DNA of 64,000 nt from Volvox africanus. Its lineage: Eukaryota; Chlorophyta; Chlorophyceae; Chlamydomonadales; Volvocaceae. Position numbers and translations under genes: made by a program. Positions 11,371 through 29,252 of the stretch are shown here, one piece after another. Numbering within the stretch: position 1 is the first letter of the stretch; every line of letters begins with the position of its first letter. The notes under the pieces are model-generated. The model was not told the DNA's origin. It was given only the letters and a program-made list of their open reading frames with translations, and ran no database searches. The DNA is taken from positions 3,196,501-3,260,500 of the forward strand of contig BSDZ01000094.1 of the NCBI GenBank assembly GCA_030268105.1, read 5' to 3'.

Positions 11371-14300
11371 TCAGTCGTCACGACCATGAAGGCTTGCATT
11401 TATCCCCATCTCATTTGCACCAATCCGCACCTGCGATAGGCTGCCGTTCAGCATTGAGTTGACGCTCTGAATCACCGCGACCATTTCGGAAACCTGGTTG
11501 GGTTGTAGCTGCAACGCCTGCAGCGATCCCGACTGGCTATCGTGCACCTGCTCCACTTCCTGGGAACTGAAGTCCAGCACTGCGGCAGAGCCAGCCTCCT
11601 GGTGTGACCCACTGCTTCGCTTGCGGCTGACAGACGACGCATCTATCGCCGAGGGCGCTGGCGCAGCGTGAGCGCGTTGACCGGACGTCCCACCCGCAAT
11701 ATCAGCGCGTAGCGTTATCAGGCCAGAGTACGGTAAGTTCTTTCGCAGCTCGTCCAGATCTCGCCTCATATCGTTTATAAGGTCCATCAGAGCCTCTTGG
11801 GCCTATGACATCGGTTAAGATGGGGGACGGACAGCTTTGCTGTTAGATCGATGCACGTGCATTTTGTGTGCGTTAGGGTGTTGGGACTGGGGACTGGGGT
11901 GGGAAGAAAGAGGATACTTTTATATTCATTATATCTATGTGCTTTTGGATCTCGAAGCTTTAGGTTTTCACCACCAGGTACCACCAGGTTACCCGACCAA
12001 TTTGTCCTCTGCGATTTGTCGGGAGATAGGACCATACGCCCATAATACATGCTGAACTTATCAACGCCGAAGACGGACGAGTGCCCTTAAGCGGGCTCGA
12101 TGAGGAAACGCCATTAAGATAAGCACAGCCTGGTCCTGACCCACCTCAACGACGAGGGCTTCGCCGTTACGCAGCTCCGAAATCTCCTGCCGCAACTGTC
12201 GTACCTGCTCCTGTAGCTCTTCTTGCCAAACTTGGTGCTGCATCTGTAACTTCCAGTCCCGCTGTGAATAGAGCTGCAGGGAAGAGGCACAGGTAGGTCT
12301 GCCGCCACCACCGGCCCCACCACCACCACCCGCCCTCGCCGCCGCCGCCGCGAAAACGTGTCCCACCATTACTGCCTGCATGTGCCGCATTTCCTGCTGC
12401 AACGAGCGCATTTGGCGCCGTACACCGTATGGCAGTGGCGAGTCTGGTTGCCCACCAGATGGCGTCTGGGCACAAGGACGTGGATGCGAAACCATGGCTG
12501 CAGCGGAGGCGGTGGCAGCGGAGGTCACCGAGTGTGGCCTGAAAGCTGCTGAGGCCGCCGCCGATGTCGGAGATGACGCCCCGCTCGTAGCCATTGATTC
12601 AGAAGCGGATCCAAGCGGGAACAACTGGCTCATGACATTGTTGGACAGCTGTGATGGTGACGCAGCTGCCGCCCCTGCCGCTCTCACGGCAGCGTCAAGA
12701 TGTGGCGGAATGGCGGACACCATGCAGGGCGGAGCGTGCTCCATTCCCTTGGATAGTGGCTCCAACGCTGCGCGCTTACCCTCTTCCTGCCTGCGCAGCC
12801 CCTGTTGCACCGATGGCAACTGATCGGGTAAAGAGCTCAGCCACAGCTCCTGCTCCTGCGTTATCCGTACCAGCTCCCCGTCGCATGCTGAAACATCCAT
12901 TCGCTGCCCTTGTTCCATCTGGACTTCACTCTGGAGGCCCGACTGCATCTCCTGATTGGCGTGATGCGCCGTAGCGCCATTGGCATCCTCCTGCTGCTGA
13001 AAAGGCCGTTCCTGCCATTGTCCGTGTCCCTGTGATTTTCCTTTTGTCTCTCGCTGGTTCTGATCCCGTCCACTTCCCTTGTACAACATCAGCTGCTGCT
13101 GAGTGGCTGCGGCTTCTAATTGGGCAAGCCGCTGCCGCAGCTCCGTAACCTCGGAACGAAGCGATGCCTCGGCGACCACACTCCAAGAAGGCCCCAACGG
13201 CGGGGAATCTCGCACGTCCTGGGGCAACCTAGGGCCGTGCTCCCGTTCCTGCTCCTGATGCTGCACCTGGCGCTCGGATCGCTGACCTTCATGAATGCTG
13301 CTGCGCTGGACCTGATGGCCTCTGTTGCCCGGAAGGGCCTCATCACTGCTCTGGCGGATCTCGTCAAGTGAATCTACCTCTAATGTCTGGGTCTCAACAC
13401 GGCGCTGGCCGTAATGTGCTGCGATTCTGTCCTCCTGCTTCTCACGGGACCCTCTGCCCTGTTCATGGGGATCATGCTCGCAAGCTTGGCATAAGCCAAA
13501 TGGCAGTGGTTGCATTTGCTGTTGCATTTGCAGCTGTTGTTGCTCCCAAAGGTGTTGTCGCTTTGCAGGCTCCTCTTCCTGCTGCTGCTGCTGCTGCTGG
13601 CGGTGGTCATTACCTTCCCTCCAATGGTCGCCCGCTTCCTGGAACGCGGAAACAGCACTCGCCCGGACCTCGCCGGCCTTACCATCGGGGCTTTGCATCG
13701 GGATTCCCTGCTGTCCACCAACAGCACCCGGAGCAAAGCCGCCGGGGCCCTCCGCTGCAGCGACGGCAGGAGTCAATTGGCTTGATTGGTGGGCGCCAGC
13801 GAATTCACCTGTTCCGCTGCTGCAGCCATAGGAGATCCACCACCCGTCGATGACGACAGGAGCAGAGCTCCCGGCGCCATCGGCGTTGTACCCGGCATTG
13901 TCATGCCACTCAGTACCAGCGGCGGTGGCGCCGACGTCAATACCATCCCTTTGACTGTGTTCTCTCAAACCTAATGAGGCATTACACCCCAGCATGCTAT
14001 CGCGCAGCACGCCTTCAGTTCCATCCTGATCTTCACCTACCGCGACACTCAATGCCGGTACCTCTCTGGAACTCCGCATGCTCCCAACGCTATCGTGGTA
14101 CTGTGTGCTATTGCTGGACAACGGAACCAGCTGCCCAGCCGAGCTCCGAATCGCAGCCTTCCTGGTCACGCTGTCAGGTTCCTTCCTTTCCGTGTGGCCA
14201 GTGGCCGCACCAGCTGGTGCCAGAGCTTTCCTTCCCTCCAACTTTCCCAACGGCGGCAGCACTGAGACTCCGACGCCCGACGAACTGCGCTCACAGTTCT

Positions 14301-16272
14301 GTGATGAGGTATTCCGAACACCACCCAAGCGCTCAGCGGCCAAGTACTCATGCAGATCTTTGATCTGTGTCGCCTGGGACTGCACAATCGCAACGAGCTG
14401 ACGTACAAGGGCGTCAGAGGCGCTGCCATGGGCATCAAGGTTGCCAAAGGCGAGAAGGTGGGCTGCGGGTTCCACGCCAGGCGATTGGGGCAAGCTCTTT
14501 GCGCCGGAGACAGCCGCAACAGCCGCTAAGATCGTAGGACTTAGCGGCTCAGCCGTCGAGATGATGGCACTCACTACCTCTTGGGGAACATGAGTGTGGA
14601 CTTGTGCGGGGTCTACGAGATACGTGCTACTGCGGTAGTTCCCGCTGCATGAAGCAGGTTCAGGTGCTGCCGCTGCCTGACCATCATGAGAAAGTTCCGA
14701 AACTGCCACGAAATCAGGATCCAGCAATGCGCCGCCGTTGGGTGCTACCACTAAAGCGCTTTTGGGGTCCAGGTCACCAAGCGTACATGCCCGCGGGGAG
14801 GCGACCAACGCCGGTGCAGCTATCGCAGGCACATGAGTCTCAGGCGCGCCAAATTTCCCAATTTCAGAGCTGCCTGGTTCTGGGTAGGGGTTGGTAACAG
14901 CCGTGCTAACTACAGGGCCGTCCTGAACACACGCGATGCGCAAAGCTGAGCTCGTAGGATAGCTCGATAGCTGGTGTAGTAATGCATCCGTTTGAAATCC
15001 ACCACCTATATGATTGCAAGCGTTACCGCTGTCAGCATCAGCTGCAGCGAGTGATGAGGCCAGCCACGTTGCCAGCGGGGTTGTAGGTTTTACCAGCATC
15101 TCGGTATTGGGGTGCGCGGCGTTGAGATCCGCTGCCTTGTCATACCCCTCATTCGTAAACGAAGGCAGCTCGGCGTCGAGTCCGAGTAGGCTCATCAGGC
15201 GCGGGTCGCAACTGCACGCTGGAGTTACCACGGCTGTGGCTACCGAATCCCTGGAAGAAGCAGCCTTTGTAGTTGAGGAAGCGCAAACTGACGGTGCGTG
15301 AAGGTTATGGGCAGACGGCGAGGTTGATCTGGATGCTGCACCATCGCCCGCCAAGCCCCCAAGTGGACAGACAACGCCGTGCGGGACGGGAGTCCTAGGG
15401 TACACCCGGCGGCTAGGTGACGGACGTTGCCGACCAGCAGACAGCGGCGCAGCAGCCGCCCCCCGCGGGGTTTGTAATGGAGCTTTTAGCTCGTCCAGGA
15501 GGTTTTTACGCTGGCGGCCTGTGCTGCGGGCTCTGGGCGCAGCAGCTCCGCAGGAAGCTGGTCCTCGCGTGGCCATCACCGTTGTCAGCTTCGCCGCCGA
15601 GGAAGGCCTTATATCACTGCCACAGCTCCACGGCGACACCGCCCTAGCCCCGCCAAGCGCATCGTCGCTGTTCTTAACGGCGCTGTTGGAGCGCCGAGAG
15701 CTCAACCGCCGCTGCGGAGATGCGCGGAAGCGGGTTTTGGAAGTAGAAGCGGCACCAGCAGCAACGGCCGATATCGGAACGCCAGCAGAGATAGCGGGTG
15801 CCTTGTAGGACTCCCTCGACGCCGTCGCTGGCCAGCCCCAGCCAGGGGACGTGCTCCTTGAGCTGGCCCCAGTGCCGCCGCTGGCGTGCTGACGGCGTGG
15901 CAGCGTTTCATGCGGTCTGGCCGACAGAAACGGCGATTGGGATCGCTTACCAATTCGATGATTCGAAGATAACATCAGCCGAGCGTTCCGGGACAAGGTG
16001 CCTGCTGCCACCATTGCTGCTGCTATTTCCGATGCCGAAGGCCGCGCTTCTGACGAGAATTCGTCATGTTCAGCATACAGCAGATTCCTTGAGCGCTCGT
16101 CAGCAATCGTCATGCTGCTGGTGGTTAGGGCACAGTCGTCATCCCGACACTCGGCGGGGTCAGCGCTCCGCTGTTGCATAAGCCAGTGCTCCAGGTCGCG
16201 GCTGGCCTGAGAAGTGGCATTGCGACGAGTACGGCGGGGATGCTGGTAAGCAGTGGACCTTAAGTCAAGCAC
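11371..16272 (-). CDS. Large low-complexity Gln-rich protein with C-terminal coiled coil
   Basis: A 4.1-kb open exon (16272-12145) is joined to a last exon (11802-11371) by a GTGGGT donor and a GTCATAG acceptor, both phase 0. The join makes a continuous heptad-like stretch from about LQEQVRQLRQEISELRNG through EAQEALMDLINDMRRDLDEL. Total length is up to 1519 residues. The first in-frame ATG is at 16179; the frame is open 5' of it without another ATG, and a possible acceptor (TTACCAG) lies nearby, so an upstream exon is likely. The N-terminal two thirds is Ser/Ala/Pro-rich. A poly-Gln/Glu tract (CTG repeat on the plus strand near 13580-13602) is followed by Gln- and Glu-rich sequence. I do not recognise a family. 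A scaffold or cytoskeletal role would only be a guess. It is divergent from the UBC gene. Confidence 0.65.
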
Positions 16273-17610
16273 ATCAGCATGCCAAGCAGTAATAAGGGGC
16301 AGGGAGGCACCAGGCTTGAGGCTGCACCGGCTGACGGTGGCTACAGTGCTACGGACATACCGCGTACGTCAACACCTGCAAGGTGATGGCAAGATGTGTA
16401 TTGCGCCGCTGTAGCGAATGGCTGTGTGCAGATGTGGTCTTCCTGAACTCAGCACCCGCATGCGGAGATGAAAAGTCAAGCCGCCCTAGGAATTGTTTGA
16501 CGGTGACAACATGCATGAATGTGCGAGGTATCCAGCAGAGCCTCGATAATTTTTTGACAGGAGCCCATTTTAGATGCGAACGAAAGAGGCAGGGCGAATA
16601 GTAACAGGCATGCGCAATAAATCACGGGGATGGATGCATCGGACAGAGCCCTTATGGTCAAGGGCTAAGGTGCGTCCATTACATGGTGTGCCCAGCGGCT
16701 CGACATCCTCCGCCTGATAGCCCTCACCTTCGCGTCCGCTGGGCTTTGGATCACCTCGGGTCGAAAGTGGCGGCGGGTGCCCAGCGTCCCCAGGCCGCAA
16801 GGAAGGGGGAGATCAATGTACATGCTGCGAGCTCCACATAACCCGTCATCCATGTTTCCAAGAGAGCACCCGATTGGGGAATGCGCCCGTGGCTGGCTAC
16901 AAAATGCGGATACCCAGCACCTGCAACCCGTGCTGTCCTCTCCACCCTATCATACCTGGAAGGATTTGCATAGGAGTGGCTCTTATTCATTCATGCCCGA
17001 TGTATTGATTAGGGCCGTCATTTCCATCAGTAGGTTATTTCAGGGCATGGGCAGGCAGGACCGTGGTTTCGATGATAACAAGCACGGTAAGATGCACAAG
17101 CATCTCAGTAGCACTACATGGCACAGCTTGGCTATCCTCTGGCACCCTGGACGTTTCAATCCAACCCTGTACTGGACGGTGGGTCGCGCTGCCTACCGTA
17201 TGGCAGGCGGAGGACGATAGGAGCTAGCGCACGCTTAAGATGTGATACGGACGAGATCTCCACCAAATCTCAGCAGGAAATACTTGTATAGAACCAGTCC
17301 GTCCGTCGTGAAATCTTCAACGGGCCCCTATTTGACCAACACTATGCCATGCAAACCGTATGGACTGTTTTATCCAGCTGGCAAGTGGACTTGCATTTAG
17401 TGCGAAAGCGAGGGGACCGGAAAGGTATGGTCATCCGTACAATTTGGGGTCAGTGAAATTTAGGGTCACATCTACTTATGTCTCTGAACTCATGCATTCT
17501 GGAATATTTAGTAGTGACGTGTTAGTTGGATACTGTAAAATATAGGACAGTGCCTTAATTCATTGGGGCTCTGAGCTTCTCTCATAGTTAGTTGCCCACT
17601 AGCTTTGACG
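16273..17610. other. Intergenic region between divergent genes
   Basis: About 1.3 kb between the 5' end of the coiled-coil gene (minus) and the UBC start codon (plus). It must hold both promoters and perhaps a 5' exon of the coiled-coil gene. I see no convincing coding sequence. Confidence 0.4.
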
Positions 17611-18745
<1,135 letters not shown>

Positions 18746-18926
18746 GCGCTGGTTCGGACTGTCCTTCAACAAGACGCGTTGACAGCTGCGCACCGCATAG
18801 CAGGAGCTGTGGCCACTGTTCCGGCACCTGGATGCAGCAGCATGCAGAAGTTGAGCGGGCATGAAGCTCGTGGGCGCGGAATGTGGATGGCCGAAGCTTA
18901 CTGCATTGAGTCGCGCTCTTTGGGAT

Positions 18927-18931
18927 TGTAA
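18927..18931 (+). promoter_or_regulatory. TGTAA polyadenylation signal of the UBC gene
   Basis: TGTAA lies about 180 bp after the UBC stop codon, in the volvocine signal form. It is well short of the convergent FIE/EED gene, so the two transcripts need not overlap in their coding parts. Confidence 0.5.
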
Positions 18932-19385
18932 TATAAGCACCAGACTGCCATTGCCAGGCCCATATATGTAGGTTTGCGCATTCGGCACTCAGTATGGTGG
19001 GCATGGTGAATGAATGGGGAAAATGCGCACATATGTCGAGCTAGAGAACTGCTTGACGCAAAGTAGGCTTCCAGTTCAGGTTGGATAGGAGGGTGTGTAT
19101 GGGAAGCGAGGGATTCCAGAGAGTCCGTGAGGCATCTTACTCCGCATTCTCGAAGGCAGGTGGGGTTAAAGCAGTGTTTTAGCATTCTGGTGGCCTTATG
19201 CACACGCACCACGTATAAGTATTACGAGCCTGTTGCCCTGTTCGGACTTGCTCTGGTTTCGGCAACACGGTTGCTTGCTAGATGTTTGGGCTTCCATGAA
19301 TGGGATCAACATCCTTTGGCGCGCCAGTGTATAATGCGTTGAATCGCTATGCATTTTAAGGTGCAGCGATCTGTCGTTTTGCCCT

Positions 19386-19390
19386 TTACA
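19386..19390 (-). promoter_or_regulatory. TGTAA polyadenylation signal of the FIE/EED gene
   Basis: TTACA on the plus strand (TGTAA on the coding strand), about 76 bp beyond the stop codon at 19466-19468. The position agrees with the last exon deduced from the WD40 alignment. Confidence 0.55.
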
Positions 19391-19465
19391 CTTTCTCCTC
19401 GCCAAAAGAATATTAGCCATCAGCTCCATCGCACTGGTAATTACCAGTTGCATGGTTGGTACCCA

Positions 19466-22400
19466 TCACGGATCCGCATCCATTGAGTCACTGGTGTCAC
19501 GGTCCCAACGTTGAACGGAGCCGTCTTCACACGCTGCTAGGATCGTGTTTCCGTCCCAACTGACAGCCGTCTGGCGGACCTGGAATGGGAATCAGAATCA
19601 AACGCCATATTATCTGGTCTGGCATGGTCATGGTCATGCAGGGGAACATCGTAGTGGCTGCTCAAGTATACATGACGGGGGAATTCAGGAAACGACTGAA
19701 ATTTAATTTCTTCCTCACCACTACTTTGCACTGTGGTGCAGCCAGCTTGGCCTTCGGTCCACCTTCAGTGCCGGTCAGCGGTGAGAACACGAACACCTTG
19801 CCCCTGCACGCGTCATGGGGTGCACCCATTCCAAAGTACATTTGAACCAGAGATACAGTAACCCGTTACGTTTACGCCGATGGTTTCTGAAACTTGATTT
19901 GTACCTTGCCGTGGACGAAAGCAGGTACATATTGCTGGTTTCGGGGTGGAAAGGGTCGTGCGGGCTGCCGGCACGCATACGGCTAGGCTTGGTTCCCTTC
20001 CTTGTCGGTAATGTCTGTACTCACAACAACGCATTGTTGTAGCGCAATCGCGATGATGTGGGAGAGACAGCCATAGACGCCGCAAGTGCCTCTTGCTGCC
20101 ACCCAACGGCACTACTGTACCTACGTACCTGGCGTTGCCACACGCCAGCACCGAGCAGTGTAAGTCCAATGAGAAGCGCACGAACCATGTACGGAGGCTG
20201 TCGGACAATTTGAAGTCCTGCGAACGACAGGGATGACAGGAATTATGTGAAGAGAAGGGGATGGAACCCTCAAGCCTTGACAACATCGACATGGCGCAAA
20301 CACAACGATTCCAACCGGATTTGGAAACAAGAAAGTGGCCCCCACTTAAGTGTGTGTGTTTATGTGTGTCTTAGTGTCTTAATGTCGTACGCACATACCA
20401 CAATTCGAGTTCCTCTGCTTGCAACGCTCTCTCCACCAAGTCGCCCCGTCGTAGACAGTCCCACATCGCCATCCGTGTCGCTGTCATCATCCCCACTAGC
20501 AATAGCTGAAGCCCCAGGGGGGGCTTTCCGGTGCCGTGACTGTCCTTCCGGGCGCCAAAGCATGATGAAGTCATGGACAGACTTAGACAGGATAAGGTCC
20601 CCCAGCCAACGGACACAATCCACATAGTCGTTGTGGATCTGTGCGCGGCCGGTGGGTGAGAGGCAAATTTACCTGTGAGCCTTCATCCATTATGAACCTA
20701 GGTACAGTGCGCGCGTGTGTCAGATCGGGGTGTGTCGCATACAGGTACAGCGACCTGTGCGTGCGTTACGGTGCGTGCTCTATCCCAGCAGGGGTTAAAC
20801 CCTCAGTCCGGGAAAAAATGCATAGGGATTAGGAAAATCACCACCGCGAATACGGACCAGCTGAATGTGTGTGTACACGTGTGTGTGTGTGTGTGTGTGC
20901 GCCTCTGTCCAGTCAAGGAGTCGACAAACCCGATTATCTCGATCAAGAAACGTGGCAAGCGGGCAGATTGGAAGATATCGTAAGACTGGTAGACTGGCAC
21001 TAAGCAACGAAGCCAAAATCGAGGTCCTGCCCCTATCCTGCCGGCACGCATGCTTGCCGGCACGATACGGGATGGGAGGGGGAACTCTGCCAACTGCGGG
21101 TAGCGCACCTGTGACGTGGAGAATAGTGGCTGCTGCACGACGCGAGTAGGGAAGGCCCGCCGGGGGCCAACACCCCCCTCGCCGCTCAACACGCAGCCAT
21201 CCACCGCTCTGTCTGACTCCTCAATCAACTTCTGGATGGGCTCCAGACTCCAGATCTTCACGGTATTGTCCATGCCGGAAGACAGGAAGCGGTGGCCGTC
21301 CCAGGGGTGGAAGTCCTAACCGCGCGGGAAGAGGTGGTGGGTGTGTATGCGGAAAGGAACTCGAAGAATGAATTCCGCGTAAGATAAAAGAGTGTGTTGA
21401 GGCCAATAGAGCTTCACCGTGTAATACAGCCGTAATACATGGGGAGAAGCCACATCAAGTGGCGTTACATCAAGTGGCGCTTTAGGTAGGGAAGGAACAG
21501 CGGAGCCAACAAGCCAATGTAAACCGCGAGGCCGCCATCCACTCACGCCGCCATGCGTGAGGCATGGGACGTGCGCCAGGGAGGGTTCAGAATCGTCGCG
21601 CGTATTGCAATCCCAGGGCCGGAGGAATCGAAATGTCCCATATCCCCCCCTCTTCATTCATTTTCCAATTTTCTGGATCCCTTTCTTCCAACCATTGGTC
21701 CAGCCCAAAGCCCCACCCCTCCCTTCCGCGGTGGGACACGCAATTTCCGGACAGCTCCCCTCCTCCTCACCAGGCTGAGGACTTTATTGCGATGGCCGCC
21801 CTCACCCGAGAAAATCGCGACGCATGTTCGAGACCTGCCAGAATTCCAACGGCACAGGAGGTATACGTGTGGGGTACGCCGTACGTGCCACACTTATATA
21901 CGATAAAGAACTTAGGCAGCACAGACGGGCATCGGTCTCTACGACAACACCAACGTCACGCCCATGCTACTGTCGTACTGTCCCCTCAGGAGATTGGGAT
22001 TTCGGGGGGTGATTTTGCGCATCCTAACTGAACCTTAAGTGCGCCAAATCCTTTCACCAAGTTATCTAAACCTTACCGAATAACGTTAACGTTATAATGG
22101 CCTATAGATGTGTTGGCTGCGACGGATCTAGGAGTTGGAAGACAGCGATTAGGAAAAGGCATCCCGTACCTGACGTTCCATAACCGAATACTCTCGTCTT
22201 CAGAGGCCGTCAGGAAGAGGCGGGGATGGCTAGGGTGCACGGCGATGTCGTTGATACACTTGCCGTGACCTGCAAACGTCTGTGCAGGACACCGTGTGTG
22301 TTTCATGCAGCTAAGCTTTCCTAAGCGGACCTAAGAACGCTCCCCAGGGAAGTGAGGTGGACCGAGATACAGCAACCGCATTGTAACCATCGACATGTGT

Positions 22401-25261
22401 GTGTTGTGCAGAAATTGCGGGCAACAAGTATGGGTCGGGCAGACGACGATTGAAGGAAGCCCTACGCTAGGCACGTCCTCCCAGGGCAACGGTATCGGGT
22501 ACATCTAGCTAACGACTCCCGTTGGGACCTGATCAACACGCCCACGAGCACATTCCTCCGCCACTATCACATATGGTTTCGCGAAGCCTAACACTTCACA
22601 TGTCATGTGCCCACACATCCACATCTCCACACGTCTTAAGTGTTTTGTCTTTACATTTGCATGCCAACCAGGGAAGTGCTCACACGCTTATATGCTTGCC
22701 TCCACACCTGTTGCTGCGCCCCGGCCTTTTGACCGTTTTGACCGTTACGAGCGCTGGAAGGAAAACCTTTCCGGGAAGTAATGCAATACGCCGCCCCCTT
22801 CGTGGCGCCCTTCCGGATCTCTGATTTCAATTCACCTAATTCGCCATTCACACCCTGATGCACCCGGCTCCCCCCACGTTGGGCGACTACCAAAACACAC
22901 ACGCTCACATGCACCAGGCAGGCCCGACTGACGTCGAGCACCCGCACCAGCGCCTTCTGGCCGCCAATCAGTAGCAGCGCGGCGCCGCTCTCCTCATCTC
23001 GAGACCATTTGCAGCAATAAAACTTCTCACCGACCTCACTTTCGGAGCCCACTGCGGCTGCCGTTGTGCCGCCGTTCTTACGACCCCGCTGTGGCAGCGG
23101 GGAAATGTAAATGACAGACAGACAGACAGATAGACATACCGTGGCGGCGGCGGTGTGGTACCAAACAGCAAACAGGTATGGGTCACAGGACGGGACGGAA
23201 CAGGATTAGACGAGTGACGGGGCTATTCAGAGGGGACTACTTTTGAGTCATTGAGACAATATGAGTTGTTGGAATTGGTGGTGGCAGCGATGGTGGCAGT
23301 GACGCGGGCTAGGTTGCGTGTGGCGTGCGGTTCATGCGGTCCACCGGTCTTTTCCTCTATATTCTCTCTCTACTCTTTCTCTCTCTTTCTCTAATCTCAA
23401 ACCCAACCCGTAGCTGGGCATCTCCCGGGATTCCCCTCCGCCAGATCCTGGTTCTGGTTCTAAAAGTCATGTACGGATCCCGGATGTGCATGCGTGTGAA
23501 ACCCTTGGCTCCTTTCAAGTGCCCGCCATCACCCTCGGTCCCCTAGCGGTGGACCGGTCATGTCGCGACATATCTGGCGTACCCCCCCTAGATCATCCCC
23601 AGGACCAGGCAAACGCTGTTCCATACCACCCCGCCCCATAGCTACAAACGGCCCCTACGGTGCGCAAGCTGCCTCCAGCGGGGGGGAAGAGAGAGAGAGA
23701 GAGCGCTAGCCGGCATCACCACTCACGTCGGCGTCCTCATAAACCTGTAAGGACGGTAAGGACGTCATCGCGGCGCAGCACGCAGGAGAGGGAGCGAAGA
23801 AGTTGCGAACGCTATAAGGATTTAGAGAGCGTTTCGCTTGCACTCTACTTTGCGTTGAATTGCACGACACCACCATCAATTTCGAATGCACTGCAGCGAG
23901 GAAGGGGATTTACGAGTAACCGAGGGGAGCGATGTTGTGTATTTGATATGGATGGAAATGTGGCGTGTTCATCGTCCCAAACACCCCGCCACACGCACAT
24001 GTACGTGTATGGCTACAAGTCAGTAACGTTACCGTTCTTAATTTTTGAACAGAAGGCGGCGGCGAAATGTACGGAATATGTTTTTGAGACGTTAGCGTCC
24101 CTCCCGACAACACCCTTTCGTGCTAATGGCTTTAACTGTAGCATATCCTTTTAAGGTAACCGACAAGCCGCACACAATAACGGTATCCTATCCTTTTTAT
24201 AATACTGCAAATGAGGTCCTGTGACTCGGTTATCACCTCACCTGCAGCACCTCAAACTCCCCGCCGGGAAGCAGCTGGTAGATGGTGGCCTGAAGAGGGG
24301 GCAAGCGGCATTTGAACGCAACATCTTATCCGCATCATTGGCAGTAGCAGCAGTAGACACGCAGGTATGAACAGCCCGGCGTCCGGCGCCAGAAATGGCT
24401 GTCACAGTCCGCATGATTAGGCCCTGATTAGGCAAGGCAGCCCCTCAAAGTGTTTCCCTCCCTCCCAGAGAGAAGACCCACCCTGGCATCATCGCTGCCA
24501 GGTGCCAACACCCAGCCCGGATCCGCAACCTCTGCCTCTCTTACATATGCCTGCCCCACCGCGGCTTGGCCCTAACACACTATTTATTACACATCATTTC
24601 GCTGTTTCGTCGCATGCGCCTTGCTGACGTCACGTAACTTAGGGTTGGGTTTGACGGATAGAGGCACCTCATACGGCTCAACTCATTAGCAGCAAAGATA
24701 CGCAATATTACAGGTCATGAATTACATTTTCATAACCGCACTGTTTCATCTACTCTCTTCCCCGCATTACCCTTGTTCTATCACATCCGCCCATGTGTCT
24801 TGCCTTGGCACTGCACGCTATGCGAGTGAGTACGCACCCGGTGTTGGCCCACGGTGGCAAACACGTCTCGGTGCGCCAAGTCGAAGTTGTTGAAGGTGAC
24901 GCAAAAGATCGGTTCCCGGTGGTCTTCTTGGAGGCTGCAGCGGGACAGGGGGCAGGAGGGCGCGGGCGGGATGGTTGGGTCTCACCAAATTCCTCATTCC
25001 TTTCCTTCGAAGATGTACTCTGAAGATCCACATTATAAATTTATTTTAAATTTCATTTTATGACCTCGTACGCTATAGTAACTCCTCCCGTAAGATCGCG
25101 CACCTGCTCGCATATTTGTATTTAAAGCTGGAGCTCGGTACTGGCGGGAGCGGCGGCAAGCCTAGCCCCTGCCCTGTTACATGGCCCTGGGACCGAGAAG
25201 TCCCTGGTTGGCGGCCAAGATGGGGCTTTTCAGAGGGTCCAGCTGTGCCCACGGCGGCCAT
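19466..25261 (-). CDS. ESC/FIE/EED homologue, WD40 subunit of Polycomb complex PRC2
   Basis: Twelve exons on the minus strand: 25261-25104, 24934-24838, 24289-24242, 23744-23727, 23088-22909, 22279-22170, 21834-21771, 21315-21109, 20638-20399, 20217-20129, 19803-19719 and 19579-19466. They sum to 470 codons (469 residues) with every phase closing. Diagnostic blocks are [75 protein letters not shown] and [20 protein letters not shown]. These match animal EED and plant FIE. In PRC2 this propeller binds trimethyl-lysine, notably H3K27me3, and activates the E(z)-type methyltransferase. Residues equivalent to the EED aromatic cage are present (Phe63, Tyr131, Trp385, Phe386; the last is Tyr in animals and Phe in FIE). 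Exon 9 carries an acidic Asp-rich insertion. Exon 4 is only 18 nt. The ATG at 25261 gives a short disordered N-terminus before the first propeller strand. Confidence 0.95.
20858..20902. repeat. GT dinucleotide microsatellite
   Basis: A GT/AC-rich run of about 40 bp lies inside the intron between exons 8 and 9 of the FIE/EED gene. No other function is apparent. Confidence 0.7.
23727..23744 (-). other. 18-nt microexon of the FIE/EED gene
   Basis: The exon encodes Val-Tyr-Glu-Asp-Ala-Asp. It is flanked by a CCTTACAG acceptor and a GTGAGT donor, and is phase 0 on both sides. The residues correspond to the Tyr-Val-Asp-Glu-Asp-Lys segment that follows LQ in plant FIE, so the exon is needed to complete the alignment. 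Skipping it would remove six residues without a frameshift. Confidence 0.8.
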
Positions 25262-25792
25262 CGGGTCTCGCCCCAACGCCCGCTGCCGCGACAACCGAGA
25301 AGTACGCTAGCAGCCGCTCTCTGTCGCGTCCTCTACCGCAGGTCTCTTGGGCGGAAGGGGTCTACCATGGATATGTTGAAATTACTCAGAACGGCGCCAT
25401 TTCAAAATGTTGCGAGGTGTAACAGGTACGGCCCCGCACGGCCGGGTGAATAGCTCGGTCGAGTCAAAAGAGATTAGCCTGCCTTTCGTGCAAACTCTTC
25501 ACTGATAAAAATAGCGGGAGACTGCTTGACAGAAGGCAAGATGCCCAGGACGCCGGTCTAGCTGAGAGGGAGGCCAACCTGGAGACACAAAATTAGTGAG
25601 AATATTAAACCTGAAACATTAGCTAATCAACGCACATTTCGTTATTATTCACAAAAACGTTTGGCTATCTAGCTGCGTAAAATCCTGGGTCAGTACTGCT
25701 AGTCCATACAGGAAACCTTCACGAGCACATGCGTTCTCTTTTATCAAACTCATTGAAATCCATGCACATGTTTGGGCAAATTTACGAGAAGA
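25262..25792. promoter_or_regulatory. Shared divergent promoter region, FIE/EED and DHHC genes
   Basis: Only 531 bp separate the two start codons, which point away from each other. The region must contain both 5' untranslated regions and promoters, or a bidirectional promoter. I could not identify specific motifs with confidence. Confidence 0.5.
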
Positions 25793-29252
<3,460 letters not shown>

